DNA of 11,543 nt from Acetobacterium sp. (GTDB lineage: Bacteria > Bacillota > Clostridia > Eubacteriales > Eubacteriaceae): the NCBI GenBank assembly GCA_022013395.1, contig JAKLQL010000111.1, forward strand, positions 1-11,543, written 5' to 3'. Both the position numbers and the translations under genes were made by a program. This document shows, one piece after another, positions 1 through 7,132 of this stretch. The notes under the pieces are model-generated. The model was not told where the DNA came from and did not search any database. It worked only from the letters and a program-made list of their open reading frames with translations. Numbering within the stretch: position 1 is the stretch's first letter; every line of letters begins with the position of its first letter.

Positions 1-57
1 AAAAGGGCTATAGTTGTTTATGAATTTTGACATGTAGATGAGAAAGATGAGGTACGT

Positions 58-426
58 ATGTTAATATATGCAATCATTGCAATTACATTGGCGTTGGTAT
101 TTTACACCATTGGTGTATGGAGCGAAAAAATTCAAGGCGGCCTTAAAAAATGGCATTTAGTGATGTTTTATATCGGCTTGATCTTTGATACGACCGGTAC
201 TACCCTGATGAGTCAAATTGCTTCCGGCGGATCGTTACTTAGTTTCCATGGTATTACCGGCTTGCTGGCCATTTTACTGATGCTTTTCCATGCCATTTGG
301 GCAACTGTGGTTCTCGTCAGGAATGATGAAACAGCCAAAGCAAATTTCAACAAATTAAGTATTATTGTCTGGCTGATCTGGCTGATTCCATTTATTTCTG
401 GCGCTGTCTTTGGGATGGCAAGATAA
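58..426 (+). CDS. HsmA-family small integral membrane protein (TIGR03987-like)
   Basis: The product is 122 residues and almost entirely hydrophobic, with about four predicted membrane spans (near residues 2-20, 32-50, 60-86 and 100-119). It has short charged loops, such as SEKIQGGLKKWH between spans one and two, and lacks a cleavable signal peptide. Length, hydropathy and the pattern around GLIFDTTGT and GITGLLAILLMLFHAIWA match my memory of the HsmA/TIGR03987 family, whose biochemical role I do not know. The ATG follows a GAGG ribosome binding site at 49-52. A TTGACA hexamer lies at 27-32, but no -10 box fits before the ATG, so its promoter may lie outside the window. A hairpin follows the stop. 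Being a real membrane protein is well supported; the family name is moderate. Confidence 0.8.
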   Translation: MLIYAIIAITLALVFYTIGVWSEKIQGGLKKWHLVMFYIGLIFDTTGTTLMSQIASGGSLLSFHGITGLLAILLMLFHAIWATVVLVRNDETAKANFNKLSIIVWLIWLIPFISGAVFGMAR

Positions 427-441
427 TCGTTTAAGATCAAC

Positions 442-472
442 ATGCACCGGCGGGATTTTTCCGTCGGTGCAT
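442..472 (+). terminator. Hairpin terminator after the HsmA-family gene
   Basis: A 12-bp stem (arms 442-453 and 461-472, one G-T wobble) with a T-rich 7-base loop sits 15 bases after the stop codon. The following run is only moderately T-rich (cttagttta), so termination may be partial. It separates this gene from the next promoter. Confidence 0.65.
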
Positions 473-477
473 CTTAG

Positions 478-506
478 TTTACAATCAAAAAAAGCGGTGA
501 TATAAT
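478..506 (+). promoter_or_regulatory. Sigma-A type promoter for the TRIC-family gene
   Basis: TTTACA at 478-483 and a perfect TATAAT at 501-506 are separated by 17 bases, close to the vegetative consensus. Transcription would start near 513, leaving a leader of about 55 bases before the ATG at 567. No operator-like palindrome is obvious. Confidence 0.75.
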
Positions 507-566
507 AGAATCGAATCGTTAAACAAAGCAATCAATCATTTTATCAAAAAACCGCAAGGAGAAATA

Positions 567-1178
567 ATGTTTTTACTCAATTCGTTTGAACTAATAGGGA
601 CCATTGCTTTTGCGATTTCGGGTGCTGTAACCGGAATTGAAAAGAAACTTGATCTCTTTGGAATTATCTTTTTAGCCGTCTTAACAGCCGTCGGCGGTGG
701 TATTTTCAGAGATCTAATCATCGGCAATACCCCGCCGACTGCTTTTGTTAATCCCAGTGCGGCCATCATCAGTATTATCACGGCACTGGTGGTATTTTTT
801 TTATACAAAAAAATCCATAAGTTTGAAAAAATCATCGTCATCTCCGATGCTTTAGGTCTGGGGGTCTTCACGGCCATTGGCTGCCGAATGGCGATGACGC
901 ATGGCGCCAGCAATGCCTTCTTCGTCGTTGCCATGGGATTAAGTACCGGGGTTGGTGGCGGCATGATCCGGGATGTTTTTGTCGGCAATGTTCCTTTCGT
1001 ATTAAAAAAAGAAATTTATGCGATGGCATCAATCGCCGGAGCCCTGTTTTTCTATGCATCCTATCCATACATGCCTGAAATGGTAGCTCTCTATTTTTGC
1101 AGTGCAATTGTTTTTGTCATCAGAATTGTAGCCGTCATCCATAAAATAAATCTCCCGACCCGGTATTATGAGCAATAA
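567..1178 (+). CDS. Trimeric intracellular cation channel (TRIC) family membrane protein, UPF0126/YadS type
   Basis: The 203-residue protein has the internal duplication of bacterial TRIC proteins: two copies of a GGG-x-x-RD-x-x-x-GN-x-P motif, GGGIFRDLIIGNTPP (about residues 44-58) and GGGMIRDVFVGNVPF (about 129-143). Each sits at a membrane helix kink, and seven hydrophobic segments are expected. Members form trimeric, roughly potassium-selective channels in the cytoplasmic membrane; their physiological role in bacteria is unclear. The start has an AAGGAG site 5 bases upstream (556-561) and a good promoter at 478-506. The gene appears monocistronic and has no evident link to the minus-strand cluster. 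Family assignment is firm; the substrate ion is inferred from the family. Confidence 0.92.
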   Translation: MFLLNSFELIGTIAFAISGAVTGIEKKLDLFGIIFLAVLTAVGGGIFRDLIIGNTPPTAFVNPSAAIISIITALVVFFLYKKIHKFEKIIVISDALGLGVFTAIGCRMAMTHGASNAFFVVAMGLSTGVGGGMIRDVFVGNVPFVLKKEIYAMASIAGALFFYASYPYMPEMVALYFCSAIVFVIRIVAVIHKINLPTRYYEQ

Positions 1179-1221
1179 AAAGCAGCGGCCAGGATAGTAG
1201 CGATTTTTAACACATAAAATA

Positions 1222-1249
1222 AAGTGCCACGGGATTTCCCGTGGCACTT
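1222..1249 (-). terminator. Perfect 13-bp hairpin, probable terminator between convergent genes
   Basis: Arms 1222-1234 and 1237-1249 pair perfectly and are GC-rich in the middle. Read on the minus strand, the stem is followed by a T-rich stretch (tttattttatg), so it best serves as the terminator for the minus-strand transcript ending with the OCD-family gene. On the plus strand it lies 44 bases after the TRIC gene but has no T-run there. Confidence 0.75.
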
Positions 1250-1273
1250 CAGACTGTCAAAAAAGATAACCTA

Positions 1274-1403
1274 GTACCGACAATTGTTGGCATGTTGTGT
1301 GCCTCAAGGCGAACAGTTGCGACGAAACGTCTATAATTAGCCGAATTTTTAATTGCAACTGTACGAATTGCGCGCATACAACAGATTATCAATTGGTCGG
1401 TAC
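1274..1403. repeat. 130-base imperfect palindrome (possible MITE or structured RNA)
   Basis: Three nested pairs of arms share one centre: 1274-1286 with 1390-1403 (13 bp with one bulged base), 1293-1302 with 1374-1383 (10 bp, one wobble) and 1313-1320 with 1355-1362 (8 bp perfect). Small local hairpins lie inside, including GACG-AAA-CGTC at 1321-1331 and GCCT-CA-AGGC at 1301-1310. It ends 14 bases from the OCD-family stop codon and would be the 3' untranslated part of that mRNA, ahead of the terminator at 1222-1249. No open frame fills it. Clean inverted ends suggest a miniature mobile element; a folded RNA is the alternative. Confidence 0.55.
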
Positions 1404-1417
1404 GGTAGTTTATCGAC

Positions 1418-2560
1418 TTAGTATAAAGAAGGTTTATCCCAAAGGTTGAGATTGACCCCGATGTTGTTTTTGCGGGCATAGTCGTAAACTTCTTTACCCC
1501 AGGCCACGTCTTCCACTGGCATCCCGCCGACCGAGTAGAGGATGATCTGGTCGTCGCTTTCCCGTCCGGGCACCTTGCCGTTTAAGATGGCGCCTAAATC
1601 ATGGATATCGTTTTTTTCCAGCTTCCCATCATGAATCATATCCATAAACTTGGAACCGAGGATATAAACGATATTGTAGGTCGGGTAGGGGTATTCTTCG
1701 GCCCAGGCTTCATAAAGGGAAATATTATCGACAACCAGCTTGGTTTTGTCGCTTTGGATAAATTCATCGGTAAAATCAGCGGCGCCAGGCAGGCAGAAGA
1801 GCGCTCCAGGCTTAATCCACGCCTCATCAACGAAGGGATAAACCGAAGGACCCGCACCCATCGCGGTTGAGGTGGCAAAGCTTAAAATATCCGAGCCCCG
1901 GACGCATTCTTCCAAGGTTTCACAAACGATGATTTCGGTAAATTGCGGACATTTTTCTTTCACATAGTCGATGCAGCGATCGATGGAAGCCTGGCCCCGG
2001 CCTTTGATTTTAAGCGTCGTCAGCGTTGGTCGCAGAGCTGCAAAGGTTTCAATGGCAGTGGAGTTGATGACCCCAGGGCCGATAATACCAAGCACTTTGG
2101 CATCTTTAAGGGCCAGATTTTTGACTCCGACACCGGGAATTGCCGCGGTACGGTAAGCACTGAGCAGATTGGCTGACATCAGAGCTAAGGGTGCACTGGT
2201 GTCTTTATCATTTAACATCATCATCAGGATCGAGCGGGGCAGCATTTTGTCACGATTATCAACATTGGAACCGTACCATTTCATGCCGGCGACATCAAAC
2301 TTACCGCCAACATAGGCGGGCATGGCCATGAACCGACGATCGGGGGCATTTTTAGGCATATTGGGGAATTCCGGTTCTTCCGGGAAGGTAATCATACAAC
2401 CGTGAGAATTGCCATTGTCACCACCCATTCGGTAATCGCCCTTGTCTAAGAGCTTTAACAATTCTTCCATACAATCAGTACAGGCCACAACATTGTTGAC
2501 ACCGGCTTTAATCATATCGGCTTCATTTAAATACAGAAAGTCAATTCCAGGTAATTTCAT
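1418..2560 (-). CDS. Ornithine cyclodeaminase / mu-crystallin family protein (380 aa)
   Basis: An N-terminal substrate domain contains GMKWYGSNVDNRDK (about 92-105), with the lysine conserved in this family, and AYRTAAIPG (about 135-143), with the conserved RTAA arginine. A Rossmann NAD(P) site follows at about 159-170 (IIGPGVINSTAI). Relatives include ornithine cyclodeaminase, alanine dehydrogenase of archaeal type, opine-type N-alkyl amino acid dehydrogenases and ketimine reductase. I recall close clostridial relatives labelled 'tyramine oxidase subunit B', without knowing the experimental basis. At 380 residues it is longer than typical members (about 320-350). The ATG at 2560 has GGAGG 8 bases upstream; an in-frame TTG at 2575 lies inside that site and is rejected. 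It is the last gene of the minus-strand cluster. A role in handling imine or cyclic imine products is inference. Confidence 0.85.
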   Translation of the reverse strand: MKLPGIDFLYLNEADMIKAGVNNVVACTDCMEELLKLLDKGDYRMGGDNGNSHGCMITFPEEPEFPNMPKNAPDRRFMAMPAYVGGKFDVAGMKWYGSNVDNRDKMLPRSILMMMLNDKDTSAPLALMSANLLSAYRTAAIPGVGVKNLALKDAKVLGIIGPGVINSTAIETFAALRPTLTTLKIKGRGQASIDRCIDYVKEKCPQFTEIIVCETLEECVRGSDILSFATSTAMGAGPSVYPFVDEAWIKPGALFCLPGAADFTDEFIQSDKTKLVVDNISLYEAWAEEYPYPTYNIVYILGSKFMDMIHDGKLEKNDIHDLGAILNGKVPGRESDDQIILYSVGGMPVEDVAWGKEVYDYARKNNIGVNLNLWDKPSLY

Positions 2561-2615
2561 AACATAAACCTCCAAATAATTTTTATTATTATTTATTATT
2601 TAATAGCAATTGCAA

Positions 2616-2722
2616 AGCTATCGTGAGCTTCGTTGCGGATTTGCGCCAAACTATTCTTACACGTTACGAAATAGTTTGTAGAAACCGACATCAAAGCAAT
2701 GATAGTTTGATGTTTTGAACAA
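2616..2722 (+). repeat. Intergenic repeat, copy A
   Basis: This copy lies between the permease and OCD-family genes. It has an AAGCT/AGCTT mini-stem near 2616-2631, a 9-bp perfect stem (2647-2655 with 2670-2678) whose loop contains ACACGTTAC (2659-2667), then GACATCAAAGCAA at 2687-2699. The same blocks recur at 4706-4876, and the last block also occurs inverted at 7517-7529 and, diverged, at 4223-4235. Confidence 0.65.
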
Positions 2723-2732
2723 ATTGATAAAT

Positions 2733-4157
2733 TTATTTTTCTAATTTTGGCACATGATCTCCGGTTTTAGGATTGTGATAGACATGGTAAAGATCATTTT
2801 CCATCGCCATAACCTTTTTAAGCGGGATCGGCTTGAAGAGGTCAAGTTTCATGACCTTCTTGACCCAGATGACGGAATAGACCGTCAAGGCAGCAAAGAT
2901 GAGACCACAAAGCATGTAAATATTCAGTCGGGTCACGGGATCGGACGAGATGTTATAAATCATCCAGACAATCCCCAGGGAACCGACAATCGGGATCACC
3001 GGGCCAAAGGGCACTTTAAAGGTTCGGGGAGCCTTAGGAAGACGTTTCCTTAACACCAACACATTGAGGTGGGTGACAATATAGGCGACCATCCAGAAGA
3101 CCACACCAGTTAAGATCAGGAAGGACAACTGGCTGGTGGTGGATAAGCCGGTTGCATTGATAATCGCCATGATTCCGCCGATGACGAGGATGCCAACATA
3201 AGGTGCACCTTTTTTGTTTGTCTTCATAAAAACTTTCGGCATCAGGTTGATTTTGGCCATCCCGTCGGCGATATAAGCTAGGGATGAAATGATGGTATTG
3301 ATAACCCCGGTAACGGCGCAAATTGAAACCAGAGCCATCCAGATGGTACCAAAATTTCCTAACAGCATGGTGCCATAAAGAATATGGGGGGTAGTGCTGG
3401 CACTCAGATCTGCCCAAGCGGTGTAATTATGAAAACCAAAGACTAACAGCGTTTCCATCGTGAAAACGAGAATCAGGGTAATGATCAGGCCCAAAGGGAC
3501 ATTCCGCCGGGCATTCTGAACTTGGTTTGAAATGGGAACAATGTATTCCGAGCCGACGAAGAGGAAAAAGGCTAACCCGCAAAGGGCGGTCACATCGGTG
3601 AAATTGGTGGACAAAACCATGGGTTGGGCAATCACATCGCCGGTTCCCAACTTGAAAAAGCCAAGTAGTCCCATGATGACCAAAGAACCGATAAGGGTAT
3701 ACGTCACCACGTTTTGAATTTTAGCGAACACATCCACCCCGTTTAAGTTGGTAATCATTAAAATGATGATCAGGGCGACACTATAGTAGTTGCCGGGGAT
3801 TGGGATATCGGGAAGCACGCTGGCAATGGTGTTCCCGAACATCGCACACTCGGCACTGCCGACGATGGTATTGCAGAGCAGATACCCGCCGACCATTACG
3901 ATGATGGTGACAAAGGGTCCCATGCAGGCCAGGGTATACTGGGCCAATCCGCCGGTTAAGTTAGGCATCAGCGCATTGAGTTCAGAGACCGAGAGGGCAA
4001 AAAGAATATTTAAGATGCCGGCGATGACCATTGAGATGATAAAGGTCATTCCAATGGCGGATGAGCCTATCCCCAGCGAGATCAGGCAGCTGGTGGCGAC
4101 GACGACACCAACCCCGGTGGCGACGACGCTGGGCAAGCCGAGTTTTTTTTCAGTCAT
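2733..4157 (-). CDS. APC-superfamily amino acid permease
   Basis: A 474-residue polytopic membrane protein with about twelve hydrophobic helices. The first (residues 8-30, VVATGVGVVVATSCLISLGIGSS) has the glycine-rich unwound character of APC transporters, and the following GMTFIISMVIAGILNILFALSVSELNALMP matches their helices 2-3. There is a cytoplasmic charged tail of about 40 residues. It presumably imports an amino acid or amine by proton or sodium symport, or antiports substrate and product; the solute is not readable. The ATG has AGGAG 7 bases upstream. It lies 150 bases downstream of the PII-like gene and 172 bases upstream of the OCD-family gene, on the same strand. The context points to uptake of the substrate of the oxidoreductase at 6005-9488. 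Confidence 0.92.
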   Translation of the reverse strand: MTEKKLGLPSVVATGVGVVVATSCLISLGIGSSAIGMTFIISMVIAGILNILFALSVSELNALMPNLTGGLAQYTLACMGPFVTIIVMVGGYLLCNTIVGSAECAMFGNTIASVLPDIPIPGNYYSVALIIILMITNLNGVDVFAKIQNVVTYTLIGSLVIMGLLGFFKLGTGDVIAQPMVLSTNFTDVTALCGLAFFLFVGSEYIVPISNQVQNARRNVPLGLIITLILVFTMETLLVFGFHNYTAWADLSASTTPHILYGTMLLGNFGTIWMALVSICAVTGVINTIISSLAYIADGMAKINLMPKVFMKTNKKGAPYVGILVIGGIMAIINATGLSTTSQLSFLILTGVVFWMVAYIVTHLNVLVLRKRLPKAPRTFKVPFGPVIPIVGSLGIVWMIYNISSDPVTRLNIYMLCGLIFAALTVYSVIWVKKVMKLDLFKPIPLKKVMAMENDLYHVYHNPKTGDHVPKLEK

Positions 4158-4187
4158 GGTAAGCTCCTTTCATGGGCGAAATAACAG

Positions 4188-4285
4188 GTAATTAGCGAAA
4201 TTTAATGAAATTGAACAATGGTTTGCTTAGCTGTCAGTTTCACAAACAGTTTCGTGAAACTGATGGCTAAGCTCATGGCAGTTTA
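4188..4285 (-). repeat. Intergenic repeat, copy B, with a 19-bp hairpin
   Basis: Between the PII-like and permease genes. The part at 4188-4241 aligns with 7484-7536 with one single-base gap (shared: GTAATT, GCGAAATT, GAACAA, TTGCTT, TGTCAGTTTC). Arms 4225-4243 and 4254-4272 form a 19-bp stem with only two G-T wobbles around a 10-base loop. On the minus strand this would be a very stable hairpin in the leader of the permease coding region. Confidence 0.65.
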
Positions 4286-4307
4286 GTAATTGCCTTATCG
4301 ACAGGGA

Positions 4308-4667
4308 TTATAGTTCATTCTGGAACAGGGCATCCAGTCCATCTTCGCCGGTTCGGACCCGGATTGCGTTGGTCACTGTGGAAACGAAGATTTTGCCATC
4401 ACCGATATGGCCGGTGTACAGTTCTTCTTTGACAAATTCCAGAAAGGCTGGTACGTCTTTGGTAGGTAACACCAGCATCACCAGATCTTTGGGCAGCAGG
4501 GTCGGTTCTTTTTTAGGCTCGACTTCATATTCCTGGGTGCCAAATTGGACTCCGCATCCCAATACCTGAGTGATTGTCATCCCGGTGATGCCATATTTAC
4601 CCATGGCATTTTTTAAAGCCTCGATTTTTGAGTTATTGGTAATAATTTCAACACGTGATAATTCCAT
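4308..4667 (-). CDS. PII-like (GlnB-family) signalling protein with divergent T-loop
   Basis: The 119-residue protein keeps the PII fold signatures: an N-terminal beta-strand with an early helix (RVEIITNNSKIEALKNAMGKYGITGMTI), GHIGDGKIF at 86-94 (the B-loop nucleotide site) and RVRTGE at 103-108 (C-loop). Classical PII proteins carry a T-loop with a uridylylated tyrosine. Here the loop (about 37-60, GCGVQFGTQEYEVEPKKEP) lacks the usual GRQKG...YRG sequence, so it probably binds a different partner or ligand. The ATG has an AGGAGA site. It lies directly upstream of the amino-acid permease, not of an ammonium transporter, so control of the permease or the catabolic enzymes is a reasonable inference. 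Trimerisation and binding of ATP/ADP are expected from the family. Confidence 0.88.
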   Translation of the reverse strand: MELSRVEIITNNSKIEALKNAMGKYGITGMTITQVLGCGVQFGTQEYEVEPKKEPTLLPKDLVMLVLPTKDVPAFLEFVKEELYTGHIGDGKIFVSTVTNAIRVRTGEDGLDALFQNEL

Positions 4668-4705
4668 AATGATTCTCCTTAATTTTTTATTTTTGTTTAA
4701 TAAGA

Positions 4706-4876
4706 TAGTGCCATGAGCTTCGCAGCCTGTTTACATCAAACAATTTATCCACTGTACGACGTACAGGCTACCACCTGTTCGTCTACACGTTACAAAATTG
4801 TTTTCGTGAAGGCAACGAGCCAGTCACAAGTTTGCTTGTAGTTATGAAAACAGACATCAAAGCAAGATTTGTTCAG
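4706..4876 (+). repeat. Intergenic repeat, copy C (longest, with internal hairpins)
   Basis: Fills most of the gap between the AraC-type and PII-like genes. It contains ATGAGCTTCG near 4713-4722, an AAACAATTT/AAATTGTTT stem (4738-4746 with 4795-4803), the same ACACGTTAC block as copy A (4785-4793) and GACATCAAAGCAA at 4853-4865. Relative to copy A it has an insertion carrying a perfect 6-bp hairpin (4752-4757 with 4761-4766). A further 5-bp stem lies at 4826-4839. I see no convincing promoter for the PII-like gene in the remainder. Confidence 0.65.
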
Positions 4877-4905
4877 TTTTATAGAATAAAGGGGCCGATT
4901 CCGTT

Positions 4906-5769
4906 TTAAATCCGGAGGGCCGTTCCCTGGGACATGGATTTGCGGTAATTCAGGGGAGAGATTCCCGTGAATTGTTTAAATTCCTTGAGCAGGTGAGATT
5001 GATCGTAATAACCCATATCCGCAGCGATGGTTGAAATGTGCTGGTTTTTTCCCAGGGCCAGCAAAACATTTTGGAACCGGATGATTTTAGAGAAGGTCTT
5101 TGGGGGTAAACCAATTTCATTATTAAAGAGCCGGTTAATGTATCTGGGGGTATAGCCGACGCTTTGGCTTAAGTCATTGACATTAATAACTCCGACAACC
5201 TTGGTGATTTCATCCACCATACAATAACTGAACGGTCGGGTTCCTGGGCTATAATAGTTCTGATAATCGGGAATATAAGAATTCAGGTACAATTGAATCT
5301 GTTCTTTAAAATCGTTACTTCGGGTGATGCCTTCCATCATGGCCTGATCCTGACAGATTTCCGGCAGCGGAATCGATGTTTCAGTGAGACTGCCGATGGG
5401 GTAGCCCTGGGGTAAGTATGCTTTCCCCGGCAGAAAGCGGATGCCAAAGATGATATCATCCAGATGAAAGATCGACGCATAGTCAATGGTGTGCATTTTC
5501 AGGACCGCGCCGTAGCAGGACACATCCAAATGATCCTGACCACAGCGAAAGACAATGTCCACGGTGCCATCGGGAACGATGGTAGCGGTTTCGATCATTT
5601 CCTGGGTGACCCGGAACCGATAAAAGTGGGAGATGCCGTAAGCCCGGTAGTCAAAGAATTGATAACCCTCAGAATGCTGGACCATTAAGGGCTGTTTAGG
5701 GACAATGATCTTTTCTTTTCCCTTTTGAGATGAATCATAAGATTCATACTCTTTTAATAGATCAATCAT
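4906..5769 (-). CDS. AraC-family transcriptional regulator, likely regulator of the cluster
   Basis: A 287-residue protein. The N-terminal half resembles the sensor domain common in such regulators (DUF6597-like), with VPDGTVDIVF (65-74) and IIFGIRFLPGKAY (106-118). The C-terminal part (about 185-278) has the two AraC helix-turn-helices: INVNDLSQSVGYTPRYINRLF (195-215) and ISTIAADMGYYDQSHLLKEFKQFTGISPLNYR (245-276). The latter carries the family GY-x-D-x-S-x-x-x-x-F-K-x-x-x-G-x-x-P-x-x-YR pattern. The ATG has only a weak GAG 8 bases upstream, and no better in-frame start exists because a stop precedes it closely. The promoter and hairpin leader match those before the RidA gene, suggesting autoregulation plus control of the oxidase operon. 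Effector unknown, presumably the amine substrate. Confidence 0.9.
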   Translation of the reverse strand: MIDLLKEYESYDSSQKGKEKIIVPKQPLMVQHSEGYQFFDYRAYGISHFYRFRVTQEMIETATIVPDGTVDIVFRCGQDHLDVSCYGAVLKMHTIDYASIFHLDDIIFGIRFLPGKAYLPQGYPIGSLTETSIPLPEICQDQAMMEGITRSNDFKEQIQLYLNSYIPDYQNYYSPGTRPFSYCMVDEITKVVGVINVNDLSQSVGYTPRYINRLFNNEIGLPPKTFSKIIRFQNVLLALGKNQHISTIAADMGYYDQSHLLKEFKQFTGISPLNYRKSMSQGTALRI

Positions 5770-5814
5770 ATCAATAACTCAAAGCGTATGCTTTCCTTTC
5801 TGAATGGATGGGAT

Positions 5815-5865
5815 AAAAAAAACAAGGACGACGAAACTTCGGTTTCGACATCCTTGTCTTTTTTT
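5815..5865 (-). terminator. Bidirectional terminator-like hairpin in the AraC leader (candidate attenuator)
   Basis: Arms 5822-5837 and 5842-5857 form a 16-bp stem (14 pairs, two mismatches) closed by a TTCG tetraloop on the plus strand. It is flanked by eight A's (5815-5822) and seven T's (5859-5865), so it works as an intrinsic terminator on both strands. Its centre lies about 70 bases upstream of the AraC ATG and downstream of that gene's promoter. Minus-strand transcripts therefore must pass it: this is either an attenuator or the end of the upstream oxidase operon, or both. The arms closely resemble those at 9972-10006. Confidence 0.75.
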
Positions 5866-5885
5866 GCGTATGAGGTTGTATCACT

Positions 5886-5937
5886 TATTGTGTATACAAT
5901 ATACCATAGTTCAGAATGAAAGAATAGTAAAAATCGG
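5886..5937 (-). promoter_or_regulatory. Putative activator-dependent promoter of the AraC gene with overlapping palindrome
   Basis: The minus-strand block 5937-5898 ends in TATATT (-10). It has no TTGACA-like -35, but carries CCGATTTTTACTATT at its upstream end, shared at 14 of 15 positions with the block before the RidA gene. A quasi-palindrome TATTGTGTATACAATA at 5886-5901 (7 of 8 pairs) overlaps the -10 and could be an operator. Poor -35 plus a conserved upstream box fits activation by the AraC-type protein. The promoter role is inferred from comparison of the two sites. Confidence 0.5.
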
Positions 5938-5953
5938 TACTTCTTTACATAAT

Positions 5954-5980
5954 CAATCATTTTTAAGAAAATTCTGATTG
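5954..5980 (-). terminator. Weak hairpin after the DAO-family oxidoreductase gene
   Basis: CAATCA/TGATTG outer arms with an inner AT stem form a modest hairpin 24 bases after the stop codon. There is no T-run, so termination here would be weak. The stronger hairpin at 5815-5865 more likely ends the operon. Confidence 0.35.
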
Positions 5981-6004
5981 ATGCATTTAGCTAGCCGGGT
6001 TTTC

Positions 6005-7132
6005 TTATTGCTTGGGCTTAAACCGGTCGTAGCGCAGGGCGGACAAATCGATGGTGGTGTGACCATCGGCAATCATTTCAGCAATGTTGTAGCCAGCTGC
6101 CGGGGCAATCCCGAAACCATGGCCAGAAAAAGCACAGGCGATGTACAGGCCGGGAACTTCGGCCACCGGGCTGATCACCGGAACATGGTCGGCGCAATCA
6201 TCCAGCCAGCCGGCCCAGGCCCGGACAATTTTGGCGTCAGCCAGAGCGGGAAAGTATTTCATAATCCCCCGGCAGGTGCAGGCGGCACCAATACTGCTGG
6301 AGATCGGGGTGCCATTGTCTTTATTGAAGGGCTCAAAACCGGAAGAACCGCCAAAAACAAAGGAACCATGTTTGGATTGATGGCCGTAGAAGTCGGCTTC
6401 GGCGGTGCCCAGCATCTGTAAAAACATCGGGGGCTCAGCTTCGGTAACCAGACATTCCATCTTCAATGGCATCATTGGGACATCAATCCCCACCGTGGCT
6501 AACAGTTTGCGGCTGTCATACCCGGCTGCCATCAGCACCTTATCGGCTTCATAGATGGCGTCCGGAGTGACGACCTGGCGGATGGCGCCTTTTATTTTAC
6601 GCAGTTCGAAGCAGGGGGATTCGGTAATAAAGCGGACGCCTAATTCCCGGGCTTTTTTATAGTAACCCAGGGTGGCCGTCAGGGGATTGGCATGGCCGTC
6701 GGTGGGACACCAGCTGGCACAGGTGACCTCATCGGAAAGGTAGGGGTTGATCGCCCGGATTTCATCGCCATTGATCATTCGGACATCCAGCCCACAGGAT
6801 ACCGCCTTGTCGGTTAAACCCTGGAGAATTTTCTGATGGGCTTCGGTTTTGCCGAGACGCAGGTTGCCCTTTTGAGTGTATTCCACATCGACGCCCAGTT
6901 CCTCGGACAGGCCTGGCCAGAGATTTTTAATGCCCCACATTGCCAGCGGCAGTTCCCGGGTGTCCCGACCGGACTGCCGGACGCCGCCGCCATTTCGGGA
7001 AGAACCGCCGATGCCGATGTCCTTGCTGGCTTCCAGAACGGTCACTGAGAGGCCTTTTTTAGCCAGATAGTAAGCCGTGGCATTACCGATAATACCGCCG
7101 CCAATGATGATAACGTCATTATGTTTAGACAT
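6005..7132 (-). CDS. FAD-dependent amine/amino acid dehydrogenase, DAO family (HcnC / sarcosine oxidase beta-like)
   Basis: The 375-residue protein starts with a Rossmann FAD motif, DVIIIGGGIIGNATAYYLAKKG (GxGxxG at 11-16, with an acidic residue at 34). It then has IGGSSRNGGGVRQSGRD (about 41-57), the segment around the isoalloxazine ring in this family, and ends with CAFSGHGFGIAPAAGYNIAEMI, the usual closing FAD motif. It should be the catalytic subunit oxidising a C-N bond to an imine, like HcnC, LhpB, D-hydroxyproline dehydrogenase, sarcosine oxidase beta and archaeal proline dehydrogenase beta. Its ATG overlaps the preceding gene by 8 bases (ATGTCTAA) and has GAGG upstream, indicating translational coupling. 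Electron flow to the HcnB-like and [2Fe-2S] subunits follows from the family. Substrate is unknown. Confidence 0.9.
   Translation of the reverse strand: MSKHNDVIIIGGGIIGNATAYYLAKKGLSVTVLEASKDIGIGGSSRNGGGVRQSGRDTRELPLAMWGIKNLWPGLSEELGVDVEYTQKGNLRLGKTEAHQKILQGLTDKAVSCGLDVRMINGDEIRAINPYLSDEVTCASWCPTDGHANPLTATLGYYKKARELGVRFITESPCFELRKIKGAIRQVVTPDAIYEADKVLMAAGYDSRKLLATVGIDVPMMPLKMECLVTEAEPPMFLQMLGTAEADFYGHQSKHGSFVFGGSSGFEPFNKDNGTPISSSIGAACTCRGIMKYFPALADAKIVRAWAGWLDDCADHVPVISPVAEVPGLYIACAFSGHGFGIAPAAGYNIAEMIADGHTTIDLSALRYDRFKPKQ

Noticed and set aside
2561..2575. TTG start for the OCD-family gene at 2575
   Set aside because: This TTG sits inside the GGAGG ribosome site; the ATG at 2560 is correctly spaced from it.
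4668..4905. Riboswitch or T-box before the PII-like gene
   Set aside because: Several small hairpins are present, but no known riboswitch core or T-box sequence is recognisable. The region shares blocks with other intergenic gaps, so it is treated as a repeat.
5766..5960. 64-codon leader frame ending with ATGA at the AraC start
   Set aside because: The frame spans the promoter block and the terminator hairpin, so its start would not be on the transcript. The ATGA overlap appears coincidental.
5978..6421. Plus-strand 147-codon frame opposite the DAO-family gene
   Set aside because: It lies antisense over the conserved C-terminal FAD motif region of the real gene, and has no recognisable domain or ribosome site.
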